Assembly (NCBI GenBank): GCA_963716525.1
Contig: OY970315.1
Location: 1,302,001-1,366,000, forward strand
Length of the DNA: 64,000 nucleotides
From: JBBREP01 sp963716525
Lineage (GTDB): Bacteria > Actinomycetota > Acidimicrobiia > IMCC26256 > PALSA-610
Direction: 5' to 3'
Part shown: in pieces, positions 1 through 8,782 of the stretch
How positions within the stretch are numbered: the first letter of the stretch is position 1
How the letters are laid out: each line of letters opens with the position of its first letter
Translations under genes and position numbers: made by a program
The notes under the pieces: model-generated
Database searches by the model: none
The model's input: the letters and a program-made list of their open reading frames with translations, nothing else
Told to the model about the DNA's origin: nothing

Positions 1-3000
1 GTGGCGGACCGGCGGTGATGGTGACGTTCTGGATCTGGTGGACGTCGTTGAAGCCACCGGTGGCGCTCGTGAAGCCGAGCAGCACGTAGGGCGGCAGGCT
101 CGTCGTGTAGCTGAGCACCTGGGTGCCGTCCATGCTCACGCTCAGTCCGGTGGCGAACGTGGTGACGACGAAGTGATGCACGCTGTTGACGAGCGGCGTG
201 ATGGACGAGTTCGTGGTGACGTAGTGCAGCGACTGCATCGCCGGTGATGTGGTGGCGATGCCCACGAAGTTGCTCGACGGGTCGGCATCGTTCTGCCACG
301 TGTCGAGCGATACGGCGATGCCGGCGATGCCGGCGAATCCTTCGCCGCCGCCGTTGTTGCCGAGCGCGTCGGCCTTGGTGACGCTCGCGTCGGCGAGCGT
401 GAACGTGAGCCCGTCGGCGCCCGCGCTCGGTCCGATGAACGCGTCGAACGCGGCCGTCACACCCGCGCCGGGCACCGGCACGGGCCAGAACGCGGATCCG
501 GCCACCCAGTTCGTTGCCGGCGTGAGCTGCACGTTCGGCGGCGACGCGGTCGTCACGAGCTGGGCGGAGCCGTTGAGCTGCCACCCGCCGGCCACCGGTG
601 ACGGTACCGAGCCGGGAGGCGGCCCCGCGCTGAAGGTGAAGTGGTCGTCGTCGTTCGCTGTGCTGGTGCCGCCCGGCGTGGTGACCGTCACGTCGACGGT
701 GCCGCTCCCGGGGGGCGCGGTGGCGGTGATCGACGTGTCGTTGTTCACCGTGAAGGTCGCCGTCGTCGCGCCGAAGTGCACCGCGGTGGCGCCGGTGAAA
801 CCGGTGCCGCTCACCGCGACCAACGAACCCGGTGATCCGATCATGGGATCGACGCTGACGACCGCGGGTACCGGCGGCGGAGGTGGCGGTGCCGCCACGT
901 ACGTGAAGTGGTCGTTCGCGCTCGTCGTGCTGGTGCCGGCCGGTCCGGTGACGGTGACGTCGACGGTGCCGCTACCGGCGGGCGCGGTCGCGGCGATGCT
1001 CGTCGCGCTCGTGACCGTGAACGTCGTGGCCGGCGTGGCGCCGAAGGTGACCGCCGATGCGTCGGTGAACGCCGTGCCGGTGATGGTGACCGGGGTGCCA
1101 CCCGCGGTCGAACCCGAGTCCGGGCTCACGCCGGTCACGGTGGGCGCGGGCGGTGCGGTGAACGTGAACTGATCGCCAGGGCTGGTCGCGCTCGTGCCCT
1201 GGCTCGTCGTGACGGTCACGTCGACCGGACCCAACGGGCCGGCCGGCGCGGTGGCGTCGATCGACGTCGGGCTCTGGACCGTGTACGCCGTGGCCGGCGT
1301 CGCGCCGAAGTGCACGGCGCTCACGCCGGTGAAGTTCGTGCCGGCGATCGTGACTGCGGTGCCGCCCGTGCTCGGTCCCGAGCTCGGGCTCACCGCGGTG
1401 ACGACGGGCACGGGCAGCGGCGGACCGGCGGTGATGGTGATGTTCTGGATCTGGTGGACGTCGCTGAACCCTCCCGTCGCCGCGGTGAAGCCCACGAGCA
1501 CATAGGGCGGCAGCGCGCCGGCGTGGTCGAGGATCGGGCTGCCGTCCATGGTGACGGTGAGGCCGGTCGCGGTCGTGGTGACGACGAAGTGGTGCGTGTG
1601 ATCGAGGAGCGCAGGGATGGACGAGTTCGTCTCGGCGTAATGCAACAACTGCATGGGCGTCGAGGCGGTCGCGATGCCGACGAAGTTGTTCGACGGATCG
1701 GCATCGTTCTGCCACGTGTCGAGCGATACGGCGATGCCGTCGATGCCGGCGAAGCCTTCGCCGCCGCCGTTGTCGCCCAGCGCGTCGGGATTCGTGGTGC
1801 TCGCGTCGGCGAGCGTGAACGTGAGCCCGTCGGCGCCCGAACCCGAGCCGATGAAGGCGTCGAACGCGGCGCTGATGCCCGCGCCCGGCACGGGTAAAGG
1901 CCAGAACGCGGAGCCGGCCTGCCAGTTCGTGGCCGGCGTGAGCTGCAGGTTCGGCGGTGTCGCGGTGGTGACGAGCTGTGATGTGCCGTTGAGTTGCCAT
2001 CCGCCCGCGAGCGGCGACGGGATCGTGTTCTGTGCGGTGTAGGTGTAGTGGTCGGCGGGTGAGGTCGGGCTGGTGCCGGCGGGTGTGGTGACGGTGATGT
2101 CGACGGTGCCGCTGCCGGGCGGTGCGGTGGCGTCGATCGACGTCGCGCTGTGGACCGTGTAGGTGGTGGCCGGCGTGGCGCCGAAGTGCACGGCGCTCGC
2201 ACCGGTGAAGTTCGTGCCGGTGATCGTGACGGTGGTGCCACCCGCGGTGGGTCCGGTTGTGGGGCTGAGCGCGGTGATGGTGGGCGCGGATTGCGTGCCG
2301 GCGGTGATCGACACGTTCATGACTTTGTGGAGGTCGTTGCGGGCGCTGGTGGTGCCGGTGAAGCCGACGAGCACGTTGGGCGGCAGGGTGGTCGTGGCGT
2401 TGATGACCTGGGTGCCGTCCATGGTGACGGTGAGGCCGGTCGCGGTCGTGGTGACGACGAAGTGGTGGCGCTTGTTGCGCAGCGACGCGATGGACGAGTT
2501 GGTGGTGAGGTAGTGCAGTGATTGGACGGCCGGCGACGTGGTGGCGATGCCGACGAAGTTGTTCGACGGGTCGGCGGCGTTCTTGTTCGTGTCGAGCGAT
2601 ACGGCGATGCCGTCGATGCCGGCGAATCCTTCGCCGCCGCCGGCGGCGCCCAGCGCGGTCGGTTGGGTGGTGCTCGCGTCGGCGAGCGTGAAGGTGAGTC
2701 CTTCGGCGCCCGAACCCGAGCCGATGAACGCGTCGAACGTGGCGCTGATACCCGCGCCGGGCACTGCCGCGGGCCAGAACGCGGAGCCGGCTTTCCAGTT
2801 CGTGGCCGGGGTCAAGCGCAGCGTCTGGGGCGTGGTGTTCTTCACGAGCAGCGCGGCCCCGTTGAGTTGCCATCCGCCCGCGAGCGGCGACGGGATCGTG
2901 TTCTGTGCGGTGTAGGTGTAGTGGTCGGCGGGTGAGGTCGGGCTGGTGCCGGCGGGTGTGGTGACGGTGATGTCGACGGTGCCGCTGCCGGGCGGTGCGG

Positions 3001-3895
3001 TGGCGTCGATCGACGTCGCGCTGTGGACCGTGTAGGTGGTGGCCGGCGTGGCGCCGAAGTGCACGGCGCTCGCACCGGTGAAGTTCGTGCCGGTGATCGT
3101 GACGGTGGTGCCACCCGCGGTGGGTCCGGTTGTGGGGCTGAGCGCGGTGATGGTGGGCGCGGATTGCGTGCCGGCGGTGATCGACACGTTCATGACTTTG
3201 TGGAGGTCGTTGCGGGCGCTGGTGGTGCCGGTGAAGCCGACGAGCACGTTGGGCGGCAGGGTGGTCGTGGCGTTGATGACCTGGGTGCCGTCCATGGTGA
3301 CGGTGAGGCCGGTCGCGGTCGTGGTGACGACGAAGTGGTGGCGCTTGTTGCGCAGCGACGCGATGGACGAGTTGGTGGTGAGGTAGTGCAGTGATTGGAC
3401 GGCCGGCGACGTGGTGGCGATGCCGACGAAGTTGTTCGACGGGTCGGCGGCGTTCTTGTTCGTGTCGAGCGATACGGCGATGCCGTCGATGCCGGCGAAT
3501 CCTTCGCCGCCGCCGGCGGCGCCCAGCGCGGTCGGTTGGGTGGTGCTCGCGTCGGCGAGCGTGAAGGTGAGTCCTTCGGCGCCCGAACCCGAGCCGATGA
3601 ACGCGTCGAACGTGGCGCTGATACCCGCGCCGGGCACTGCCGCGGGCCAGAACGCGGAGCCGGCTTTCCAGTTCGTGGCCGGGGTCAAGCGCAGCGTCTG
3701 GGGCGTGGTGTTCTTCACGAGCAGCGCGGCCCCGTTGAGTTGCCATCCGCCCGCGAGCGGCGACGGGATCGAACCGGCAGCCGGTCCGGCCCGGCCGGTG
3801 CCGACGAGGGTGCCCGCGACGACGAGCAGCGCCGCCATCGCCCGCCCCGTCCGGCGCGCGGGCGCGCTCAGCCCACGAGAGCGCGCGCCGCGCAT
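1..3895 (-). CDS. Secreted multidomain lectin / IPT-TIG repeat protein (C-terminus beyond window)
   Basis: The reverse frame is open from an ATG at 3895 to the window edge (at least 1298 residues). Residues 1-40 form a signal peptide: an Arg-rich start, then a hydrophobic stretch ending near GRAGPAAG. Four L-type-lectin-like beta-sandwich domains follow at about residues 46-240, 337-531, 628-823 and 1095-1298. Each begins PSPLAGGWQLNG or similar, with GADGLTFTLAD, GFAGIDGIAVSLDT and HHFVVTT motifs. Five IPT/TIG domains lie between them (about 241-335, 532-626, 825-910, 911-1000, 1006-1090), recognisable by GGTTVTITGTNFTGASAVHFG. The family suggests cell-surface or matrix carbohydrate binding; the ligand is unknown. 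AGGACATC precedes the start as a plausible ribosome binding site. Other open frames here, Arg/His-rich ones included, are shadows. Confidence 0.85.
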   Translation of the reverse strand, partial: MRGARSRGLSAPARRTGRAMAALLVVAGTLVGTGRAGPAAGSIPSPLAGGWQLNGAALLVKNTTPQTLRLTPATNWKAGSAFWPAAVPGAGISATFDAFIGSGSGAEGLTFTLADASTTQPTALGAAGGGEGFAGIDGIAVSLDTNKNAADPSNNFVGIATTSPAVQSLHYLTTNSSIASLRNKRHHFVVTTTATGLTVTMDGTQVINATTTLPPNVLVGFTGTTSARNDLHKVMNVSITAGTQSAPTITALSPTTGPTAGGTTVTITGTNFTGASAVHFGATPATTYTVHSATSIDATAPPGSGTVDITVTTPAGTSPTSPADHYTYTAQNTIPSPLAGGWQLNGAALLVKNTTPQTLRLTPATNWKAGSAFWPAAVPGAGISATFDAFIGSGSGAEGLTFTLADASTTQPTALGAAGGGEGFAGIDGIAVSLDTNKNAADPSNNFVGIATTSPAVQSLHYLTTNSSIASLRNKRHHFVVTTTATGLTVTMDGTQVINATTTLPPNVLVGFTGTTSARNDLHKVMNVSITAGTQSAPTITALSPTTGPTAGGTTVTITGTNFTGASAVHFGATPATTYTVHSATSIDATAPPGSGTVDITVTTPAGTSPTSPADHYTYTAQNTIPSPLAGGWQLNGTSQLVTTATPPNLQLTPATNWQAGSAFWPLPVPGAGISAAFDAFIGSGSGADGLTFTLADASTTNPDALGDNGGGEGFAGIDGIAVSLDTWQNDADPSNNFVGIATASTPMQLLHYAETNSSIPALLDHTHHFVVTTTATGLTVTMDGSPILDHAGALPPYVLVGFTAATGGFSDVHQIQNITITAGPPLPVPVVTAVSPSSGPSTGGTAVTIAGTNFTGVSAVHFGATPATAYTVQSPTSIDATAPAGPLGPVDVTVTTSQGTSATSPGDQFTFTAPPAPTVTGVSPDSGSTAGGTPVTITGTAFTDASAVTFGATPATTFTVTSATSIAATAPAGSGTVDVTVTGPAGTSTTSANDHFTYVAAPPPPPPVPAVVSVDPMIGSPGSLVAVSGTGFTGATAVHFGATTATFTVNNDTSITATAPPGSGTVDVTVTTPGGTSTANDDDHFTFSAGPPPGSVPSPVAGGWQLNGSAQLVTTASPPNVQLTPATNWVAGSAFWPVPVPGAGVTAAFDAFIGPSAGADGLTFTLADASVTKADALGNNGGGEGFAGIAGIAVSLDTWQNDADPSSNFVGIATTSPAMQSLHYVTTNSSITPLVNSVHHFVVTTFATGLSVSMDGTQVLSYTTSLPPYVLLGFTSATGGFNDVHQIQNVTITAGPP
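1986..3771. repeat. Perfect 873-bp direct tandem duplication inside the lectin/TIG gene
   Basis: Bases 1986-2898 recur at 2859-3771 with an offset of exactly 873 bp (291 codons), so the frame is kept. Every stretch compared was identical, including the third codon positions. The copies share a 40-bp boundary (2859-2898) that occurs three times, at 1986, 2859 and 3732. Each unit encodes one lectin domain plus one TIG domain. The third lectin domain (below 2025) is clearly diverged, so this is the youngest duplication in the gene, or an assembly duplication. Confidence 0.92.
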
Positions 3896-4080
3896 GATGT
3901 CCTCATGTCCGCCCCTTGCTCACGGGCGCCGGCCAGTCGGTCCCACGGAGAGTGAACCGAGCGTAACAGGGCGTCGCCGGCGAGCGCCGGCCACGGAGCG
4001 CACCACCTGGTTACACTGCGCGGCCGGATCCCGCTCGAACCGCAATCGCACCCGCATCCCCACCCGGCGGAGGAGGGCAC
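3896..4080. other. Divergent intergenic region between lectin protein and GH12 gene
   Basis: These 185 bp separate the reverse lectin gene from the forward GH12 gene and must hold both promoters. GGAGGAGGG at 4070-4078 is the GH12 ribosome binding site. I see no confident -35/-10 pair or palindrome. Confidence 0.5.
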
Positions 4081-5176
4081 ATGGTCCACTGTGCCGGGAC
4101 CCGGGAGCGCCGGCGCGCACGAGCCCGCTCGATCGCAGCCCTCGCGACCGCCGCGTGTGTCGCCGCGGCGCTCGGCGGCTGCGGCTCGTCCCATGGATCC
4201 GATCCAGGGGTGGGATTGCTCCCTTCGCCCGAGCTGCGCGCGACGACGTGGGAGTGGAACGCGGCGTGCGCGATCGCGCCGAGCGTCGCGCAGGGCTGCG
4301 CCCCCGCCGGCCCGAATCTCGCGAATGGCCAACTCACCGGCGACCTGTGGAACCTCGGCAGCGGGGCGGGGTCGACCGGAGCGCTGCGCATGTCGTTCGA
4401 TACCGCTGGACGGCTGCATCTGCGCAGCGACCTGTCGGACGCGCCGCCCTGCACGGCGAGCGCATGCATCGCGCCACAAGCGAACACGTGGGTGCGGGGA
4501 TACCCGAGCGTGCTGTACGGGATCGACCAGTGCCACGGCGCAACCGCGCCGCCGCAGTCGCCGGCGCTCCGGCTGCCGGCGCGCGTCGCGGCCCTGCCGT
4601 CGGGCCTCGTTGGTGACACGACGTACGACACCGCGACGGCGGCGGTCACCGACGACGTCGCGTACGACATCTGGCTCAACCGTTCGAGCACGAAGTCGCC
4701 GTGCCGCACCGACGGGACGCTCGAGGTGATGGTGTGGACGCGCTGACGACGCGCAGGCGCTGGTGCCGGACAGCCTGAAGATCGGCACGATCACGATGCC
4801 ATTCGCCACGAACGGCGAGACGAACGCCGGCAACCATGCGTGGTCGGTGTACGTCAACAACGTCTTTCGTGACGGCCACACCCAACCCTGGGGCGGTGTG
4901 GTGTGGCTCGTGATCGACCAAGCGCACTCGACCGACCGCGGAAACGTGAAGGTCGATCTCAGCCGCGCGCTCGGCGAGGTCGCCACGTTGCTCCAGGATC
5001 GTTACGGCTGGAAGGACGTGCGCCACAACTACTGGCTCGAAACGATCCAGTTCGGCGTCGAGTTCGGCCTGCCAAACGGCGATGTCTACGGCTCCGGCCC
5101 GGCCCCGTTCTCGCTCGACCTCACGTCGTACTGCCTGCACGTCGGCACGACGGTGTCGGCCGCCGGGCACTGCTGA
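4081..5176 (+). CDS. GH12 family endoglucanase/xyloglucanase lipoprotein (frameshifted)
   Basis: Predicted exported beta-1,4-glucan hydrolase. An Arg-rich N-terminus and hydrophobic segment end in the lipobox LGGC (about residue 34), so it is probably lipid-anchored. GH12 landmarks: YPSVLYG, VAYDIWLN, then LEVMVW carrying the nucleophile Glu (family pattern E-[LI]-M-[IV]-W). The second half has WSVYVNN, WLVIDQ and ETIQFGVEFG with the acid/base Glu. The first frame stops at 4746. The fold continues in the +1 frame (DDAQALVPDSLKIGT), so one base is gained or two are lost near 4733-4747. Both halves are conserved, so a sequencing error or very recent mutation is likely. The start has a strong GGAGGAGGG site. 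The 3' end converges on the GT2 gene 14 bp away. Confidence 0.75.
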
Positions 5177-5190
5177 TCCCCGACGCCGGG

Positions 5191-7269
5191 TCACGGAGCG
5201 TTGCGCACACCGACCGGCGACGCGAGTCCCGGGGCTTGCGGCTGCACCTGTTCGATCGTCGCCGCCGGGACTGGCTTCAGCTTGGCCGGCGTCGCGAAGA
5301 TCGCAGCCGTCATGCCCGCGAGGACGGCGAGGAACACGGCGCCGGCGAAACCGACCGTCGCGAACGCCGGCAGCCGGCGTCGCGGCGGGTGCGCGAGTCG
5401 CTCCTCGTAGCGCCGCCGGTATTGCGCGGCCGGGACGCGCTGCGCCCACACGTTCCACAATGCCGCAACGAGCGACGACAGATACACAGACGCCTGCACG
5501 ACAAGGATGATGACCAGCAGGATCGGGGGGTGCTTCAGCAGCACGACGAGCAGCACGGCCGAGGTGTAGAGCGCGGTCGCGAGCACCGTCTCGGCCCGGC
5601 TGATCCGTAGCGCCGCCAGCAACCCGTTCGACCCGCTCTTCGACGTCCTGCGGAAGACCCCGTCGCGGTGCGTGAGCCCTTGCACGCATGCGACGGCTGT
5701 GATCCAACTCGCGGACAGGCTGATCAGGCCGCCCTTGAACGCGCGCCGCCACGAGATCGTCGTCCAGTGTCTGAGGGTCCAGGCCGTGCACGCCGTCGCC
5801 ACGATGATGAGCGACATCGGCAGGAGCGACGCGTCGCCGGCCAGCGGCATCAGCGCGAAGCTGGACTCGGTGACGAGTAGCCCGGTGATCACGAGCAGCA
5901 GGAGCGCGAAGGCGAGCATCAACAGGTCGCGGAACCAACCGAGCGACGCCATGAGGTAGTCGCGGCGCTGGCTCGCGGTGAGATGGTTGTCGGGCGCCCG
6001 GTCCCACGGCATGAGGCTCCGCCAGTGGAGCCGCAGGATCTGCATCGCGCCGAAGCACCAGCGGTGACGTTGCGTGTTGAGGCCCGCGAACGTCGGCGGC
6101 ACGATGCCCCGGCCGAAACACCGCGGGATGTACAGGCCCGACCACCCCGCCTTGAGCACGCGGAGCGACGCCTCGGTGTCCTCGCAGATGCACCACTCGT
6201 TCCAGCCGCCGACGCCCATGAGCGCCTCGCGCCGGAACATTCCCATCGTGCCGACGAACGGGACGGTGTTGCGTTCGTTGCGCGACGACATGACGGCTAG
6301 GTAGAAGCCTTGATAGGAGTCGACGCACGCGGTGTAGTAGCCGCTGCCTTCGTAGTCGCGGTTGCCCTCGAATGTCTGGATGAAGCCGAGGCTCTCGTCG
6401 CAGAAGTACGGCACCACCTCTTTCAGGTAGTACGGCTTGACGATGTCGTCGGCGTCGACGAGGCCGATGATCTCTGCCCGAGGGTCGGTGTACTGCCGCA
6501 GCGCGAGGTTGCAGGCGCCGGCCTTGTAGCCCGGCCACGGCGCCACGTGCACGAACTTCACCCGTTCGCGATCACGGCAGTACTCCTCGACGGGGCCGTA
6601 GATCGCCGGATCCTTCGTGTTGTTGTCGACGACGACGATCTCGTAGTTCGGGTAGTCGATCTGTTCGAGGGCTTTGATCGTCTCGATGAGCAGCTCGGGC
6701 GGTTCGTTGTACGCGGGCGTGTGCAACGACACGAAGGGCTGGTACGCCGGATCGGCCACTGGCAGCGGACGCGAGCGGCGCGTGCGGCCCATCACGTCGC
6801 TGACGTAGTTGACGTTGGAGTTCCACACGAGGAACGCGGCGAGGTCGAGCAGGAGCAGGAGCGACGCCGTCAAGGCCTCGGAGATCGATCGCGTCGCCTT
6901 CGCGGCGATGATCGCGGCGAAGGTGAGGAACGTGAAGCCGGCCGCGGCGTACGACGAGTAGAAGAGCTTGGCGACGACACCGCAGTCGGGCCGGGCCATG
7001 ATGACGACGATCGAGAACACGGCAAGTGGGTAGGCGGCGATCTCGAGGCCCTTCACCGGCAGGCCCCAGAGCACCACGGCCAACCAGCACGACACGACCG
7101 CGACGACCGCGGCGCCGACCGCGCCGAGGGTGACCTCGGTGACCCGTGACCCGGTCCAGCGAAAGCGCGTGTCGGCGCGCCGTGCGGGGGTCATCACGAG
7201 CACCGTGCAGAGCACGAGCTGCACGAAGCTGAGGATGAAGAGGTCGTAGAAGGTGAAGCTGTGCAGCAC
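5191..7269 (-). CDS. Cellulose-synthase-like processive GT2 glycosyltransferase
   Basis: A 692-residue membrane glycosyltransferase likely to polymerise a surface polysaccharide from a nucleotide sugar. Five or more N-terminal hydrophobic segments (residues 8-160) precede a cytosolic GT-A domain (about 175-405). That domain has all processive GT2 signatures: D215 in VVVDN, D272-A-D274, E363-D364 as catalytic base region, and QRHRW at 400-404. A block of C-terminal membrane segments follows (about 435-660). No PilZ-type RxxxR/NxSxxG motif is visible in the C-terminus, unlike BcsA, so direct c-di-GMP binding is not indicated. It is the last gene of a reverse operon, 15 bp after the S26-like gene. 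The sugar and product cannot be read from the sequence. Confidence 0.85.
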   Translation of the reverse strand: MLHSFTFYDLFILSFVQLVLCTVLVMTPARRADTRFRWTGSRVTEVTLGAVGAAVVAVVSCWLAVVLWGLPVKGLEIAAYPLAVFSIVVIMARPDCGVVAKLFYSSYAAAGFTFLTFAAIIAAKATRSISEALTASLLLLLDLAAFLVWNSNVNYVSDVMGRTRRSRPLPVADPAYQPFVSLHTPAYNEPPELLIETIKALEQIDYPNYEIVVVDNNTKDPAIYGPVEEYCRDRERVKFVHVAPWPGYKAGACNLALRQYTDPRAEIIGLVDADDIVKPYYLKEVVPYFCDESLGFIQTFEGNRDYEGSGYYTACVDSYQGFYLAVMSSRNERNTVPFVGTMGMFRREALMGVGGWNEWCICEDTEASLRVLKAGWSGLYIPRCFGRGIVPPTFAGLNTQRHRWCFGAMQILRLHWRSLMPWDRAPDNHLTASQRRDYLMASLGWFRDLLMLAFALLLLVITGLLVTESSFALMPLAGDASLLPMSLIIVATACTAWTLRHWTTISWRRAFKGGLISLSASWITAVACVQGLTHRDGVFRRTSKSGSNGLLAALRISRAETVLATALYTSAVLLVVLLKHPPILLVIILVVQASVYLSSLVAALWNVWAQRVPAAQYRRRYEERLAHPPRRRLPAFATVGFAGAVFLAVLAGMTAAIFATPAKLKPVPAATIEQVQPQAPGLASPVGVRNAP

Positions 7270-7284
7270 GCGTGAACCGCCGCT

Positions 7285-8100
7285 CTAGAGGACGTGCAGG
7301 AACGGGTGGCCGTTGCGCAGCACGATTGCGACGACCTTCCCGACGACGAGGGAACGCGCGACGGGTCCGAAGGCCCGTGAGTCGCAAGTGTCCGTGCGGT
7401 TGTCGCCGAGCACGTAGTAGCCACCGGGCGGAACTGTCGTGCGCGGGATCGCCGTCGGTCCGACCTCGCCGAACGGCGGGTTGTACCAGCCGGGCTCGTC
7501 GAGCACCTTGCCGTCGACGAAGATCCGGCCGCTGCTCGACCAGATCGTCTGACCCGGCATGCCGATCACGCGCGCGATGAGGCGATGCGAGTCAGCACCG
7601 CCCGACGGGCAATGGGATCCGCTCGGCTCGCGGAAGACGAGGATGTCGCCCGTCTTGGTCGAACCCGCGAGCGGGCTCCACTTCACGACGAGCACGCTGC
7701 TGCCCGAAGGCAGTGTCGGCACCATCGCCGTCGAGTTCACCGATACCGGCTCGGCGACGAGGGCGCGGAGGGTGACCGTAACGAGCGCGGTGACGGCAAG
7801 TACCAGGCCGCACTGGATCAGCAGCCGGCGGCGGGCGCGCCGGTTGCTCGCGCGCTTCACATGGACGGGTCGGTGCACGTCCTCGACGAGTTGGGCTCCG
7901 AGGTCGAGACCCCGGAGCCGGTAGTCGTACGTCCTGCCGTTCGAGGGCGGACGTGTCATCCATTCGGCCGGGCGCGTGGTGACGTCGGACTCGCTGACCG
8001 TCACCGCGTCGCGGGCGGCCGCCGGCATGATGTCGCCACCGTCCGACATCGCGGTGCCGGTGCCGACGTTCGACCCGTCGGGTGCTTCCGTGCGCGGCAT
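7285..8100 (-). CDS. Signal peptidase I-like protein (S26 family) lacking the catalytic Ser and Lys
   Basis: 271 residues. A basic cytosolic N-terminus (1-92) is followed by one membrane helix (about 93-115) and an S26 domain. Box B reads NSTAMVPTL (122-130), where active enzymes have S-x-S-M-x-P-T-L, so the nucleophile position is Ala125. The next box reads HRLIARVIGMPG (172-183), with Ala176 where the general-base Lys belongs. Later boxes are intact: LGDNR (231-235) and DSRAFGPV (240-247). I checked both Ala codons (GCG at 7728-7726 and 7575-7573) on the DNA. The fold thus appears kept without peptidase chemistry. It lies between an unknown protein (3 bp) and the GT2 gene (15 bp), which suggests a structural or binding role in polysaccharide export. 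A later ATG at codon 18 is a possible alternative start. Confidence 0.82.
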   Translation of the reverse strand: MPRTEAPDGSNVGTGTAMSDGGDIMPAAARDAVTVSESDVTTRPAEWMTRPPSNGRTYDYRLRGLDLGAQLVEDVHRPVHVKRASNRRARRRLLIQCGLVLAVTALVTVTLRALVAEPVSVNSTAMVPTLPSGSSVLVVKWSPLAGSTKTGDILVFREPSGSHCPSGGADSHRLIARVIGMPGQTIWSSSGRIFVDGKVLDEPGWYNPPFGEVGPTAIPRTTVPPGGYYVLGDNRTDTCDSRAFGPVARSLVVGKVVAIVLRNGHPFLHVL

Positions 8101-8103
8101 GCG

Positions 8104-8586
8104 TCAAGGCCCCTTCGCCGGGAGCATGGTGTCGCCCGACGCTTCGGTCAGATCGATGATCTCCTCCCCGACGACGGGTTCGGATGCGATCGTCGGTGCC
8201 GCACTCCGGCGGCGGGAGAAGCGGCCGCGCCGCCCCGAACGGCGGGTTCGGGAGCCGGCGAACTCCACCGACCATGCGCGCTGTTCGGCTCGCGACGGAT
8301 CGGACCAGTTCGCCGGCATCCGGCGCAGCAGTGAGCTTGGCGGCGAATCGTCATCCGGACCGAGCGTCGCTCCCCACTCACGGGCGATCTCGGCGGCGCG
8401 TTCCGAGGAGATCTGCGCTCGTGCCGGGTCGTGCGGGAGGTCGAACAAACCCGGATCCTGCTGCCAGTCGGCGCGCGTCGGGCTGATCGCCTCGAAGACG
8501 TCGGGCCAGCGCACGCGGGCCAGCAGGCAGGGGTTGGCGAGGTTCGGGAGGACGAAGTACTCGACCTCGATCGGATCGGTCCTCAT
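8104..8586 (-). CDS. Hypothetical protein, first gene of the GT2 / S26-like operon
   Basis: I do not recognise this 160-residue protein. It begins MRTDPIEVEYFVLPNLANP and contains RVRWPDVFEAISP and LFDLPHDPARAQISSERA. A basic Arg/Ser-rich stretch follows (about 115-130), then an acidic tail (EPVVGEEIIDLTEASGD). There is no signal peptide or membrane segment, so it is probably cytosolic. The frame stays open upstream to a GTG at 8712, but that lies 2 bp after the -10 box of the proposed promoter. The ATG at 8586, with GAAGGG upstream, is preferred. The stop is 3 bp before the S26-like gene, so they are co-transcribed. Confidence 0.6.
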   Translation of the reverse strand: MRTDPIEVEYFVLPNLANPCLLARVRWPDVFEAISPTRADWQQDPGLFDLPHDPARAQISSERAAEIAREWGATLGPDDDSPPSSLLRRMPANWSDPSRAEQRAWSVEFAGSRTRRSGRRGRFSRRRSAAPTIASEPVVGEEIIDLTEASGDTMLPAKGP

Positions 8587-8714
8587 CGGGTCGGCCCTTC
8601 GTTCCCGCGCTCGCCGCGTGGTGTCCTGAACACTCCAGGTGGAGCCCCGCCACCTTCCAGCCTCTGCAACGCCGAATCCTCGCCTCTTGGAGTCGACCCG
8701 CTCCCTGGCCACGG

Positions 8715-8743
8715 ACAGTAATCGAGTACCGCGTTCCGTACAA
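8715..8743 (-). promoter_or_regulatory. Sigma70-type promoter for the unknown / S26-like / GT2 operon
   Basis: On the reverse strand a -35 box TTGTAC (8743-8738) is followed by exactly 17 bp and a -10 box TACTGT (8720-8715). Transcription would start near 8708, leaving a leader of about 120 nt before the ATG at 8586. The leader contains a short hairpin (AGGTGG / CCACCT arms, 7-nt loop). Five of six -35 bases match the consensus. Confidence 0.55.
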
Positions 8744-8782
8744 TCTGTGGGCGGGTGAAACTTTGGTGTCGCGCCGCTGACG

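Noticed and set aside
972..3746. A 924-residue reverse frame very rich in Arg and His
   Set aside because: It is the out-of-frame shadow of the lectin/TIG gene. Only the neighbouring frame gives a signal peptide and recognisable domains.
4676..6538. A 620-codon reverse frame over the GT2 gene
   Set aside because: It overlaps the GT2 catalytic motifs in a different frame and has shadow-type composition.
8104..8712. Longer 202-codon version of the first operon gene from a GTG at 8712
   Set aside because: That start lies 2 bp after the -10 box, before the expected transcript start; its extra 42 residues look like non-coding sequence.
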